From Petrotoga mexicana DSM 14811 (lineage in GTDB: Bacteria > Thermotogota > Thermotogae > Petrotogales > Petrotogaceae), in NCBI RefSeq assembly GCF_002895565.1, contig NZ_AZRN01000004.1, forward strand, positions 1 through 64,000: a stretch of DNA of 64,000 nucleotides, written 5' to 3'. The notes beneath the pieces were generated by a model, which saw nothing but the letters and a program-made list of their open reading frames with translations, made no database searches and was not told the origin of the DNA. The number at the start of each line of letters is the position of its first letter. The stretch's first letter is position 1. Shown in pieces: positions 44,952 to 53,426 of this stretch. Position numbers and translations under genes: made by a program.

Positions 44952-46016
44952 TTAATCAATAATCTTTTCAATTTCTCCTAAAGATAATGTTACTGTAGTT
45001 TCACGTCCAAACATGGTAACTACAACTTGTACTTCTTGTTTTTCCAGATCATAATCTTTAATTTTACCTGTAAAATATTCAAAAGGACCATTTATGATCT
45101 TTACATGTTCTCCTAGTTCGAAATCGGTTCTGATCTCTTTAACTTGCCTTTTTTGATAAGCTTCCTCACCCATTAATCTAAGAACAACTCTAATCTCATT
45201 TTTATTCAATTTTACAGGTTTTCCACCTATGTTTAAAATAGTAGATACGTACGGTAAATTGCTAACTAATTCTTCAGTTTCTTTAGTATACATCATTTCA
45301 ACAAAAACATAACCTGGAAATAAATTCTTCTTTTTTGTTTTTATAATTTTTATCTCTTTGTGAAAAGGAGTCTCTCTAATATCTATTCTTCCAGAAAACT
45401 TCGCCTTATACTCTTTAGGCTCACATAGTTTATCACCTATTCGAACGTTACTTCCAACCTTAAATCTCTCATGGATAAAGGTTTCACGAGGTAATAAATA
45501 GATATCCTTTTCTTTCGATTCATTTTCAATGACTACTCTTTTAACTTTTTCAACAGAGACAATCTCACCATCAACATCACTCTTATATTCAAGATTCTTA
45601 CTAAATGGTGTATCTGCTCGTACTTTTTTCCCAGCCTTTAATCCCGCTAATAAACCAGCACTCTCTGGTATCAAAAAAGTCTTTGAATATTTTTTCCCTT
45701 CTGTCTCAACAAGGATTTTTCGAAAATTTTTTATATCTACTATCTTTCCAGCTGTTTTTGCGAATATTTCTGGTTCTCTTGCTAAAATGTCTCCCTTCTT
45801 TACATCATTACCTTTTTTAACGAATATTTGAGCTTCTTTTTCGATATAGATTTTCTGCACTCTTTTATTACTATAATTTAATTCATCAACTTCGGGTATT
45901 ATTATTTTACCAAAATACTTTTCATACCCTAAATTTTTTATTCTCTCTTCGAGAGTTTCTTTAACTTTATTTTCCATCCCTGAATAAACTTGTAGTACAT
46001 ACCATTCTTTTCGCAT
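44952..46016 (-). CDS. nusG: Transcription antitermination factor NusG with inserted domain
   Basis: NusG binds RNA polymerase through its NGN domain and ribosome/Rho through its KOW domain. N-terminal EWYVLQVYSGMENKVKETLE (residues 4-23), then about 170 inserted residues (roughly 45-220) with repeated basic beta motifs such as AKTAGKIVDIKNFRKILVET, then the rest of NGN (NLFPGYVFVEMMYTKETEEL) and KOW (FELGEHVKIINGPFEYFTGK). The 354 residues match Thermotoga NusG, which carries a similar insert, versus about 180 elsewhere. Confidence 0.96.
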   Translation of the reverse strand: MRKEWYVLQVYSGMENKVKETLEERIKNLGYEKYFGKIIIPEVDELNYSNKRVQKIYIEKEAQIFVKKGNDVKKGDILAREPEIFAKTAGKIVDIKNFRKILVETEGKKYSKTFLIPESAGLLAGLKAGKKVRADTPFSKNLEYKSDVDGEIVSVEKVKRVVIENESKEKDIYLLPRETFIHERFKVGSNVRIGDKLCEPKEYKAKFSGRIDIRETPFHKEIKIIKTKKKNLFPGYVFVEMMYTKETEELVSNLPYVSTILNIGGKPVKLNKNEIRVVLRLMGEEAYQKRQVKEIRTDFELGEHVKIINGPFEYFTGKIKDYDLEKQEVQVVVTMFGRETTVTLSLGEIEKIID

Positions 46017-46072
46017 CTTATATTATTCTCACCACGTCTCTGTCAACAATTTATGTGTCTCAAATCAAATAA

Positions 46073-46291
46073 TTATTGAGTAGGTACCCCGCTTCCTCTC
46101 AAGAAAACCGGATAAACCAACCATGAAAATAGCTGTAAAAGCCCAAAATCAACCGCAAAAAGATAAACAGCAAAGATTGCTATAACAATTAACACAACCA
46201 AAGTAGAATTAAGCAACTCTTTTCTTGTAGGCCAATTAATTTTCTTCGCTTCTTGCCAAACGGAAGTCAAAAAAATCCAAAATTTAGACAT
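46073..46291 (-). CDS. secE: Preprotein translocase subunit SecE
   Basis: Small membrane subunit that clamps SecY. 72 residues with the conserved amphipathic VWQEAKKINWPTRKELLNST and a single membrane helix (LVVLIVIAIFAVYLFAVDFG). It lies between rpmG and nusG, the standard order. A short C-terminal tail (PVFLRGSGVPTQ) is extra. Confidence 0.95.
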   Translation of the reverse strand: MSKFWIFLTSVWQEAKKINWPTRKELLNSTLVVLIVIAIFAVYLFAVDFGLLQLFSWLVYPVFLRGSGVPTQ

Positions 46292-46328
46292 TTATAAACA
46301 CTCCCATATAGTTATGAAAAATACACAA

Positions 46329-46493
46329 TTAAATTTTTGATTCCACATGAAGAGTATGTTTTCTACAATGGGGACAGTACTTTTTTAATTCGATTTTTTC
46401 TTTGTAATTCCTATTTTTCTTTTTATAGTAGTTTCTATTATTACATTCTGTGCATTTCAAAGAAAACTTTATAATTTGAGATTTAGCAGCCAA
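46329..46493 (-). CDS. rpmG: Ribosomal protein L33
   Basis: A 54-residue gene read directly from the minus strand: TTG at 46493 behind AGAGGTG (6-nt gap), AAKSQIIKFSLKCTECNNRN, KKKNRNYKEKIELKKYCPHC, RKHTLHVESKI, TAA at 46331-46329. Two CxxC pairs (CTEC and CPHC) form the zinc ribbon of the zinc-binding form of L33. It sits between tRNA-Tyr and secE. Confidence 0.95.
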   Translation of the reverse strand: MAAKSQIIKFSLKCTECNNRNYYKKKNRNYKEKIELKKYCPHCRKHTLHVESKI

Positions 46494-46534
46494 TGTTATC
46501 ACCTCTTTCGGGATAAATTAATAAATAATATAAA

Positions 46535-46621
46535 TGGTGGTGAGGGAAGGATTCGAACCTTCGAAGGCAATCTGCCAGCGGATTTACAGTCCGCCCCCTT
46601 TGGCCACTCGGGCACCTCACC
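46535..46621 (-). tRNA. tRNA-Tyr (anticodon GTA)
   Basis: Class II tRNA on the minus strand: acceptor GGTGAGG with CCTCACC, anticodon loop CTGTAAA (GTA), long variable arm, T loop GGTTCGAATCC, A discriminator, encoded CCA at 46537-46535. Confidence 0.95.
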
Positions 46622-46645
46622 ATAATAAGGTTATCCAAGAAATAG

Positions 46646-46721
46646 TGGAGCCGATGAAGGGACTTGAACCCCCAACCTGCTGATTACAAGTCAGCCGCTC
46701 TGCCAGTTGAGCTACATCGGC
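46646..46721 (-). tRNA. tRNA-Thr (anticodon TGT)
   Basis: Minus strand: acceptor GCCGATG with CATCGGC, anticodon loop CTTGTAA (TGT), T loop GGTTCAAGTCC, discriminator T, encoded CCA at 46648-46646. First gene of the tRNA-Thr/tRNA-Tyr/rpmG/secE/nusG operon, 24 nt before tRNA-Tyr. Confidence 0.95.
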
Positions 46722-46747
46722 AACTCATTATTTACCAACTGAAGTTG

Positions 46748-46776
46748 ATTATATCAAACCACAAAAACGTTGTCAA
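46748..46776 (-). promoter_or_regulatory. Consensus sigma-A promoter of the tRNA-rpmG-secE-nusG-rpl-rpoBC operon
   Basis: Minus strand: TTGACA at 46776-46771, 17-nt spacer, TATAAT at 46753-46748, both perfect, 26 nt before tRNA-Thr. No other promoter of this strength is seen until the end of rpoC, so it probably drives much of the unit. Confidence 0.85.
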
Positions 46777-46871
46777 TGGATTTTAAGTTAAAAATATATT
46801 AAATTGTACTTTAACTTGATAACCTATCGTTGTCAAAAAATCCAATAACAAAGAATTTATCTTTACATATT

Positions 46872-46899
46872 TTGTTTTTAACAATATTCATGGTAAAAT
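46872..46899 (+). promoter_or_regulatory. Candidate promoter for clpC
   Basis: TTGTTT at 46872-46877 and TAAAAT at 46894-46899 with a 16-nt spacer, giving a leader of about 105 nt before the clpC ATG. The leader has no obvious CtsR heptanucleotide or CIRCE repeat. Confidence 0.45.
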
Positions 46900-47012
46900 A
46901 ATAGTGAAACGAGAATACAAAGGACAGTAAATAATAACATTTCTATATACAGCGACGCGAACTTATCGGTAGTTTTTGTTGCTTAGGTGTACGGTAAAGG
47001 AGGAGAGTAGAC

Positions 47013-49505
47013 ATGTTTGATAATTTTACAGAAAGAGCTGCAAAAGTTTTTATTGAAGCTCAAAATGAAGCAAAACAGATGGGACACCCCTATGTTGGAA
47101 CAGAACACATTTTATTGGGACTCTTGAAAGTTGGAGGAGGTCATTTAGATACCGTATTTGAGGAATTTAATTTGTACTATAATTCTATAAAGATGGAAAT
47201 AACCAATGTTGTTGGTACGAATTCAACCCAGGGAATAATAGGATCTCCACAACCTACCCCAAGAGCTAAAAGAATATTAGAGTTGGCATATGATGAATCT
47301 GAACTCATGGGGTTTGGTAAGATAGACGCCGAACATCTTCTTTTAGGCATCTGTAGAGAAGCAGAAGGAATAGCTTCTCATATATTGAAGCGTTCCGGAA
47401 TAAATCTAACTTTGATGAGAAAAGAACTAACGGAAATGATGATTAAGGGTAGATCAACCGGACGAATGGAGATTGCTAAAACCGAAGAGTCAGAAGAAAG
47501 AAAACGTCAAAAGCAAAATGCACTTAAGCAACTTGAAGAATATGGAACTGATTTAACCGCACAAGCTGAGAATCGTAAATTGGATCCTATAATAGGAAGA
47601 GAAATAGAAATAAACCGTATAATGGAAATATTGGCGAGAAGAAAAAAGAATAATCCTGTTTTGATAGGTGAGGCAGGTGTAGGTAAAAGTGCGATAGTTG
47701 AAGGCTTGGCACAAAGAATCGTTGAAGGCCAAGTGCCAGAGATATTAAAAAATAAAACTATTTTTTCTTTGGATATTACCTCAATAGTAGCTGGAACAAA
47801 ATATCGAGGCGAGTTCGAAAAAAGAATGAAAAAATTGATGCAAATATTGCAAAAAACTGAAGATATTATTCTTTTTATCGACGAATTACATATGATTGTA
47901 GAAGCTGGAGCTGCTGAGGGGTCTTCCATGGATGCTGCAAACGTATTAAAACCAGCCTTAGCAAGCGGAGAAATTACTGTAATTGGTTCCACCACGGCAA
48001 GTGAATACAGAAAATTTATTGAAAAGGATCCCGCTCTTGAAAGACGTTTCCAAAAGATATATGTAACTGAACCTACTATTGAAGAGACTATAAATATCTT
48101 GTCAGGCATAAAATCCAAATACGAGGAACATCATAAAGTTAAATATCAACATTCTGCAATTCAGTCAGCTGTACAGCTTTCGGCAAGGTATATTACAGAT
48201 AGACACCTGCCAGACAAAGCAATAGATGTTATAGATGAAGCTGGCGCTAAAGCACGTTTAAGCGCTCTAACGCTTCCAAATAAATTAAAAATTCAATCTG
48301 AAAAGATTGTAGATTTTGAAAGTAAAAGAAACGATCCCAATTCTAAAGAAAACCTTGAAGAAAAACTAACAAAGATGAAAGAAAAGTACGAAGAGGAATA
48401 TTCAAAATGGAGAGCTGAAGCTGAAAATAGAATAATTCAAATAAATGAAGAAGATATAGCTGAAATAATATCCAATTGGACAGGTGTCCCATTGAGACAA
48501 CTCCGTCTCGAAGAGATGGAAAAGTTATTAAATTTGGAAGCGGTATTACACGAACGAGTGGTTGGACAGGATGAAGCTATAAAATCAGTTGCAAAGGCTA
48601 TAAGGAGGGCACGAAGTGGATTAAAAGATCCACAAAGACCTACAGGCGTATTCATGTTTTTAGGGCCAACCGGTGTTGGAAAAACTGAGCTAGCTAAGAC
48701 TTTAGCAGCCTATCTCTTTGGAAACGAAACACATTTAGTAAGAATTGATATGAGTGAATACATGGAAAAATTCAGCGTCTCAAGGCTTGTGGGTGCTCCT
48801 CCAGGATATGTTGGCTACGATGAAGGCGGTCAATTGACGGAAATTGTAAGAAGAAGACCTTATTCCGTAATTTTGCTGGACGAAATAGAAAAAGCACATA
48901 CAGATGTATACAATATTTTGTTACAAATAATGGATGAAGGAAGATTAACAGATTCTCAAGGAAGAACGGTTGACTTTAGAAACACAATAATTATTATGAC
49001 CTCTAACCTTGGTTCTGAACAGATCAACAAAACTAAGAGAAGTTTGGGTTTTGTAGAAGAAGGCACGATGGAAAGTGAATACAAAGACATAAAACAAGAA
49101 GTAATGTCCGCAGTGAAGAAAGCATTCAAACCAGAGTTCATAAACAGATTAGACGATGTTATTGTATTTCACCCGCTTACTAAAAATCAACTTAAAGATA
49201 TTATATCCATTCAACTAAGCGACCTAAAAAGTAGATTAGAAGAAAGAAATCTTACATTATCGGTCAAAGAAAGTGCTATCAATTTCTTATTGGAAAAAGG
49301 TTATGATTCTGTTTTTGGAGCAAGACCTTTGAAAAGGGCTATACAAAGATATATTGAAGATCCTTTGTCCGAAGAATTATTAAAAGGAAAATATGAAGAA
49401 GGAGATAAAATATTAGTAACTCACAAAAAATCTAAAGAAAGTCTTTCTTTTAGAAAAAGTCCGAAAAACAAGAAACAAATGGAGAAGAAAGTGGTCAATA
49501 GTTGA
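47013..49505 (+). CDS. clpC: ATP-dependent Clp protease ATPase ClpC
   Basis: Hexameric AAA+ unfoldase that feeds ClpP. The 830 residues contain two N-terminal Clp repeats (TERAAKVFIEAQNEAKQMGH, VGTEHILLGLLK), AAA module 1 with GEAGVGKSAIVEGLA near 216 and LFIDELHMIVEAG, a coiled middle region (ENLEEKLTKMKEKYEEEYSK), AAA module 2 with FLGPTGVGKTELAKTLA near 549, and EFINRLDDVIVFHPL. The short middle domain separates it from ClpB. GGAGGAGAG precedes the ATG. Overlaps the radA start. Confidence 0.96.
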   Translation: MFDNFTERAAKVFIEAQNEAKQMGHPYVGTEHILLGLLKVGGGHLDTVFEEFNLYYNSIKMEITNVVGTNSTQGIIGSPQPTPRAKRILELAYDESELMGFGKIDAEHLLLGICREAEGIASHILKRSGINLTLMRKELTEMMIKGRSTGRMEIAKTEESEERKRQKQNALKQLEEYGTDLTAQAENRKLDPIIGREIEINRIMEILARRKKNNPVLIGEAGVGKSAIVEGLAQRIVEGQVPEILKNKTIFSLDITSIVAGTKYRGEFEKRMKKLMQILQKTEDIILFIDELHMIVEAGAAEGSSMDAANVLKPALASGEITVIGSTTASEYRKFIEKDPALERRFQKIYVTEPTIEETINILSGIKSKYEEHHKVKYQHSAIQSAVQLSARYITDRHLPDKAIDVIDEAGAKARLSALTLPNKLKIQSEKIVDFESKRNDPNSKENLEEKLTKMKEKYEEEYSKWRAEAENRIIQINEEDIAEIISNWTGVPLRQLRLEEMEKLLNLEAVLHERVVGQDEAIKSVAKAIRRARSGLKDPQRPTGVFMFLGPTGVGKTELAKTLAAYLFGNETHLVRIDMSEYMEKFSVSRLVGAPPGYVGYDEGGQLTEIVRRRPYSVILLDEIEKAHTDVYNILLQIMDEGRLTDSQGRTVDFRNTIIIMTSNLGSEQINKTKRSLGFVEEGTMESEYKDIKQEVMSAVKKAFKPEFINRLDDVIVFHPLTKNQLKDIISIQLSDLKSRLEERNLTLSVKESAINFLLEKGYDSVFGARPLKRAIQRYIEDPLSEELLKGKYEEGDKILVTHKKSKESLSFRKSPKNKKQMEKKVVNS

Positions 49506-50848
49506 GAAAATCTCAAAAACACTACGTATGCAGTAATTGCGGTTATGAATCCGATAAATGGTTTGCAAAATGTCCTATGTGTAATGAATTAGAATCCGCG
49601 GTAGAATATAATACCGCGGATGTTTCTATTGATACTGGACACCTTAAAGTTCCAGATATAGTTTTTCTTGATCAAGAGCTTCCCCCAGCAAAAAAGATCC
49701 CTACTAATTTTCAAGAAATTGACAATGTGTTAAACGGTGGATTGGTGGAAGGTGCTGTCTATTTGTTGAGTGGAGACCCGGGTATTGGAAAAAGCACCTT
49801 ATTGGCACAAATCGCAAAGTCTATTCAGACACCTGAAGGATTCATCTTCTACGTTTCAGGTGAAGAATCGACAGAACAAGTCGTTCAAAGATTCAATCGG
49901 TTGGAAATAAAAAATAAAAATATAGGATTAATATTCGAAAATAATGTGGATGTTATACTTAATGCTATGGAAAAGTCTAATATGATACCTTCCGTTATTT
50001 TCATAGATTCTGTTCAAACCTTAAAAATAGACAGTATTGATTCTTCACCTGGTAGTATTCTCCAAGTTAGAGAAAGCACGAGAAAAATGGTGGAATACGC
50101 TAAAAAAATGAATATTCCTATAGTTCTGGTAGGTCATGTAAACAAAGAAGGAGCTATTGCTGGTCCAAAAGTGTTAGAACACATGGTAGATTGTGTTCTT
50201 CAAATGGAATTGGAAGGTGGATCTGGACTAAGGCTTTTAAAAGTGACTAAAAATCGGTACGGCCCCACAGATGAAGTTATTTTATTTGAAATAACCCAAA
50301 AAGGTTTAAAACCAATAGATAATATAAATTCTTTTTTCTTGTCTGATTATTCGAATGAGTCAGGAAACACTTTAACTATAGTAAAAGTTGGTCAAAAATT
50401 ACTTCCAATAGAGATACAAGCTTTAGTCAGTAACCCTGTATACGGATCACCTAGAAGGGTTACTTCGGGTATACCTTTAGATAGACTTTTAATGATAATT
50501 GCAGTACTTTCCAAGAAGTTGAAGCTCCCATTGGAAAGTAAAGATATATTTGTTAGTAGTGCAGGAGGACTAAGGATCAATGACAGTTCAATGGATGTTG
50601 CCATAGCTTTATCTTTAATCTCCTCGATATTCGATACCCCGCTTTCTTCTTCGACGATAGCCTTTGGAGAAATAGGTTTAGATGGGAGAATAAGAGGTAT
50701 TCCTCTTTTAGAGAAAAGATTGGAGCTTTCACAAAAAATTGGTTTTAATAATATAGTTATTCCAAAAAATTTTTCCCCTAGAAAAAACTCTATTGTAGTT
50801 GCAGAAAGTGTAAAAGATTTGATAAAATTATTCAAAAAAGGGGGATGA
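49502..50848 (+). CDS. radA: DNA repair protein RadA (Sms)
   Basis: RecA-like branch-migration helicase. Zinc finger C10-x2-C13...C24-x2-C27 (YVCSNCGYESDKWFAKCPMC), Walker A LLSGDPGIGKSTLLAQIA near 90, the RadA-specific KNRYG within LLKVTKNRYGPTDEVILFEI, and a Lon-protease-like C domain (ALVSNPVYGSPRRVTSGIP, SSAGGLRINDSSMDVAIALS). 448 residues, starting with TTG 49502 overlapping the clpC stop. clpC-radA-disA is a common arrangement. Confidence 0.96.
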   Translation: MRKSQKHYVCSNCGYESDKWFAKCPMCNELESAVEYNTADVSIDTGHLKVPDIVFLDQELPPAKKIPTNFQEIDNVLNGGLVEGAVYLLSGDPGIGKSTLLAQIAKSIQTPEGFIFYVSGEESTEQVVQRFNRLEIKNKNIGLIFENNVDVILNAMEKSNMIPSVIFIDSVQTLKIDSIDSSPGSILQVRESTRKMVEYAKKMNIPIVLVGHVNKEGAIAGPKVLEHMVDCVLQMELEGGSGLRLLKVTKNRYGPTDEVILFEITQKGLKPIDNINSFFLSDYSNESGNTLTIVKVGQKLLPIEIQALVSNPVYGSPRRVTSGIPLDRLLMIIAVLSKKLKLPLESKDIFVSSAGGLRINDSSMDVAIALSLISSIFDTPLSSSTIAFGEIGLDGRIRGIPLLEKRLELSQKIGFNNIVIPKNFSPRKNSIVVAESVKDLIKLFKKGG

Positions 50849-50852
50849 AATT

Positions 50853-51962
50853 TTGAACGAAAAATTAGAAAGAATTTTTGATTTGCTAGCTCCAGGAAAG
50901 CCTATTAGAAAAGGTATAGACAGGATAATGGAAGCAAACTTGGGAGCATTGTTGTTTTTTTGTTCACAACCTGAAAAGCATCTTAAAGAAGGACTAATAC
51001 AGTTGGGCTTTAGACTTGATTCTGATTTTTTACCCGAAAAAATTTATGAACTCTCAAAAATGGATGGGGCTATTGTCTTGAATAGCGATGGAACTCAAAT
51101 TCTTGCAGCAAATACACAACTTAATCCTGATAAGAGCATTCCTAGTTCAGAAACTGGCATGAGACACAAAACTGCTGAAAAAGTGTCTATTCAAACGGGA
51201 GATTTAACCGTCGCGGTTTCTAAAAGAAGGAACATTGTTTCAGTTTATTATAATAAAATGAAATATGAACTTCTGCCTGAAAACGTTTTATTTGCTAGAT
51301 TAAATCAAGAAATTACGATTGCCCAAAGATACAGACAAAGCTTTATGAACCTATTAGACTATCTAAACATTGAAGAGGCAAGGGGAAATGTAAGTCTCGC
51401 TGACGTTGTTGAGATACTTTCCAAAGGTTTACTTACGATAAAAATTATACAAAGAGCCGAAAAATACTTATTAGAATTGGGAGAAATCGCTGGAAGCGCA
51501 AAATTAGAATACGAAGAAATATTAAGAACAATCCCTAAGTATGTGGGCGCTGTTATAATGGATTACAGCTCAGAAAATTTAAAGTATCAAAAGCCCGAAG
51601 ATGCCACAAGCATATTCAAAGAATTAGACTTTAACGAGTTGGTTGATCCATTCAAAATAGCGAAAACTCTCGGGTATATTGATGTTTCCTCTGAAGATGA
51701 TTTAGAGGAAACAACTTTAACATCTAGAGGTTATAGAATCCTTTATTCTACTAGATTACCAACTACTGCGGTAAAAAAAGTTGTGGAAAGCTTTACAAAC
51801 CTTCAAGAATTAATGAATGCCACCTTTGAAGAATTAACAAATGTAAGTGGAATAGGTAAAAGGAGAGCGGAAATAATCTTGGGGGCATTAAATAAAAAGA
51901 AAAGGGAAAAAGAAGAATTAGAAGAGGAAACTATGCAAATAATGAGTAAAGAAAAGAAATAA
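50853..51962 (+). CDS. disA: Diadenylate cyclase DisA
   Basis: Makes c-di-AMP from two ATP while scanning DNA. The DAC domain has MDGAIVLNSDGTQILAANTQ (DGA near 71) and SSETGMRHKTAEKVS (RHKTA near 106, equal to the RHRTA motif), then a helical linker and a C-terminal helix-hairpin-helix DNA-binding domain (LTNVSGIGKRRAEIILGALN). 369 residues. TTG start behind AAGGGGGATGAA; 4 nt after radA. c-di-AMP made here would respond to recombination intermediates handled by RadA. Confidence 0.95.
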   Translation: MNEKLERIFDLLAPGKPIRKGIDRIMEANLGALLFFCSQPEKHLKEGLIQLGFRLDSDFLPEKIYELSKMDGAIVLNSDGTQILAANTQLNPDKSIPSSETGMRHKTAEKVSIQTGDLTVAVSKRRNIVSVYYNKMKYELLPENVLFARLNQEITIAQRYRQSFMNLLDYLNIEEARGNVSLADVVEILSKGLLTIKIIQRAEKYLLELGEIAGSAKLEYEEILRTIPKYVGAVIMDYSSENLKYQKPEDATSIFKELDFNELVDPFKIAKTLGYIDVSSEDDLEETTLTSRGYRILYSTRLPTTAVKKVVESFTNLQELMNATFEELTNVSGIGKRRAEIILGALNKKKREKEELEEETMQIMSKEKK

Positions 51963-52029
51963 TTATGCTGATGATCGTTTTTCAAATTAATTTTGTAAAG
52001 AATATTATAAGTTTTAGAGGTGAAGAAAT

Positions 52030-52482
52030 ATAACAATTCTGGCAAGAAACAAAAAAGCTACTCACGATTATGAAATATTAGAAACCTTCGAGGCAGGGAT
52101 TTCTTTGTTAGGTACCGAGGTGAAATCCTGCAAGGCAAGAAAAATTAATTTCAAAGATAGTTTCTGTAAAATAGAAAACGGAGAATTGATTTTATACAAT
52201 ATTCACATTAGTCCCTATTCAGGGGCATCTATATTCAATCATGATCCAGAAAGACCTAGGAAACTTTTGCTTCATAAAAAAGAAATAAGGCGCTTGCAAT
52301 CTAAAGTTAAACAGGAAGGTTTGACGATAATTCCGCTCGAATTCTATGTTAACAATAAAGGACTGATAAAGGTTAAAATCGCTTTGGCTAAAGGATTAAA
52401 AAAATACGATAAGCGCGAAAAGATTGCAGAAAAAGAGTATGAAAGGAGAATTAGAAAACAACAAAAATATGAAAATATCTGA
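52030..52482 (+). CDS. smpB: tmRNA-binding protein SmpB, apparent ATA start
   Basis: SmpB delivers tmRNA to stalled ribosomes. [40 protein letters not shown] and [20 protein letters not shown] are family signatures. The first standard start, TTG 52105, would remove the conserved N-terminus. Between the in-frame TGA at 52021-52023 and this TTG there is no ATG/GTG/TTG; ATA 52030 lies 7 nt behind GAGGTG (52017-52022) and gives 150 residues, the normal length. ATT 52036 and CTG 52039 are alternatives with poor spacing. Confidence 0.88.
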   Translation: MTILARNKKATHDYEILETFEAGISLLGTEVKSCKARKINFKDSFCKIENGELILYNIHISPYSGASIFNHDPERPRKLLLHKKEIRRLQSKVKQEGLTIIPLEFYVNNKGLIKVKIALAKGLKKYDKREKIAEKEYERRIRKQQKYENI

Positions 52483-53416
52483 AAAAATTTCACCAGCAAT
52501 ATCAATTAAGGGTTTAACAAAAAGATTTGGGAAAACGGTTGCGGTTGATAATGTTGATCTAGAAATTAATGAAGGAGAGATTTTTGGACTTATAGGTCCC
52601 AATGGTGCAGGCAAATCTACCATTATGAAGACTATTTCCACGCTTTTAAATCCTTCACAAGGAAAGGTGGAAATACTTGGAAAAGATCTTTCCAAAAACA
52701 AACAAAACCTTAGAAAGGTGATTTCTTTAGTCTCTGATTATTCTGTATTGGAAAATGATTTAACCCCTTATGAAAACCTAAAATTATTTTCTTTAGCTTC
52801 AAATATCGAAGACAGTGATAAAAAAATTAACGAGTTTTTGCATAGTTTTGGATTGGAAAAATATAAAAACAAATTAACTAAAAACCTTTCTTCTGGAAAC
52901 AAACAGAAGTTGAATATAGCTAGGGCATTATTAAAATCCCCAAAAATACTTTTGTTAGATGAACCAACGAATGCCATAGATGTAGAATCCTCAAGGTTTA
53001 TAAGGCGTTATATATTAAACGAAAACATCAAAAATGGAACAACAATAGTGATAACTTCCCATTATCTATGGGAAGTTGAACAATTAGCTACAAGTGTAGG
53101 GATAATCATAGATGGAAAAATTGTTATTAAAGACAATATAGAAAATATTTACAAAAGATTTGATTCTATAATTAATATTTACGAGCTCACTTTCGATGAA
53201 AAAGACCATGAAAAAATATTAACCTATTTAAAAGATCTCTCGGATGTTTTGGCAATAAAACCCGTATCCAAAGAAAAAGTAATAATCGATTCGAAAGATA
53301 ATTCATTTACAATGAATAATTTCAGCGTCTCGATTAGAAAATTACGTCCAACTCTGGAAGACATATATTCTTATATAATATCAACCCCAAATCAACCATT
53401 GAAAACAAATACTTAA
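52439..53416 (+). CDS. ABC transporter ATP-binding protein (orphan, DrrA/NatA-like)
   Basis: A single nucleotide-binding domain: Walker [21 protein letters not shown], signature [17 protein letters not shown], Walker [17 protein letters not shown], and the H-loop [14 protein letters not shown]. The A-loop region [20 protein letters not shown] and the ~80-residue C-terminal tail resemble DrrA/NatA-type exporters. No membrane subunit lies beside it, so its partner is elsewhere or it acts alone. Start is ATG 52439 or 52469; the gene overlaps the smpB end. Confidence 0.8.
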   Translation: MKGELENNKNMKISEKISPAISIKGLTKRFGKTVAVDNVDLEINEGEIFGLIGPNGAGKSTIMKTISTLLNPSQGKVEILGKDLSKNKQNLRKVISLVSDYSVLENDLTPYENLKLFSLASNIEDSDKKINEFLHSFGLEKYKNKLTKNLSSGNKQKLNIARALLKSPKILLLDEPTNAIDVESSRFIRRYILNENIKNGTTIVITSHYLWEVEQLATSVGIIIDGKIVIKDNIENIYKRFDSIINIYELTFDEKDHEKILTYLKDLSDVLAIKPVSKEKVIIDSKDNSFTMNNFSVSIRKLRPTLEDIYSYIISTPNQPLKTNT

Positions 53417-53426
53417 GGTGATAAGT

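Noticed and set aside
46900..47012. CtsR or CIRCE operator before clpC
   Set aside because: No GGTCAAA heptad repeat and no TTAGCACTC-n9-GAGTGCTAA inverted repeat was found.
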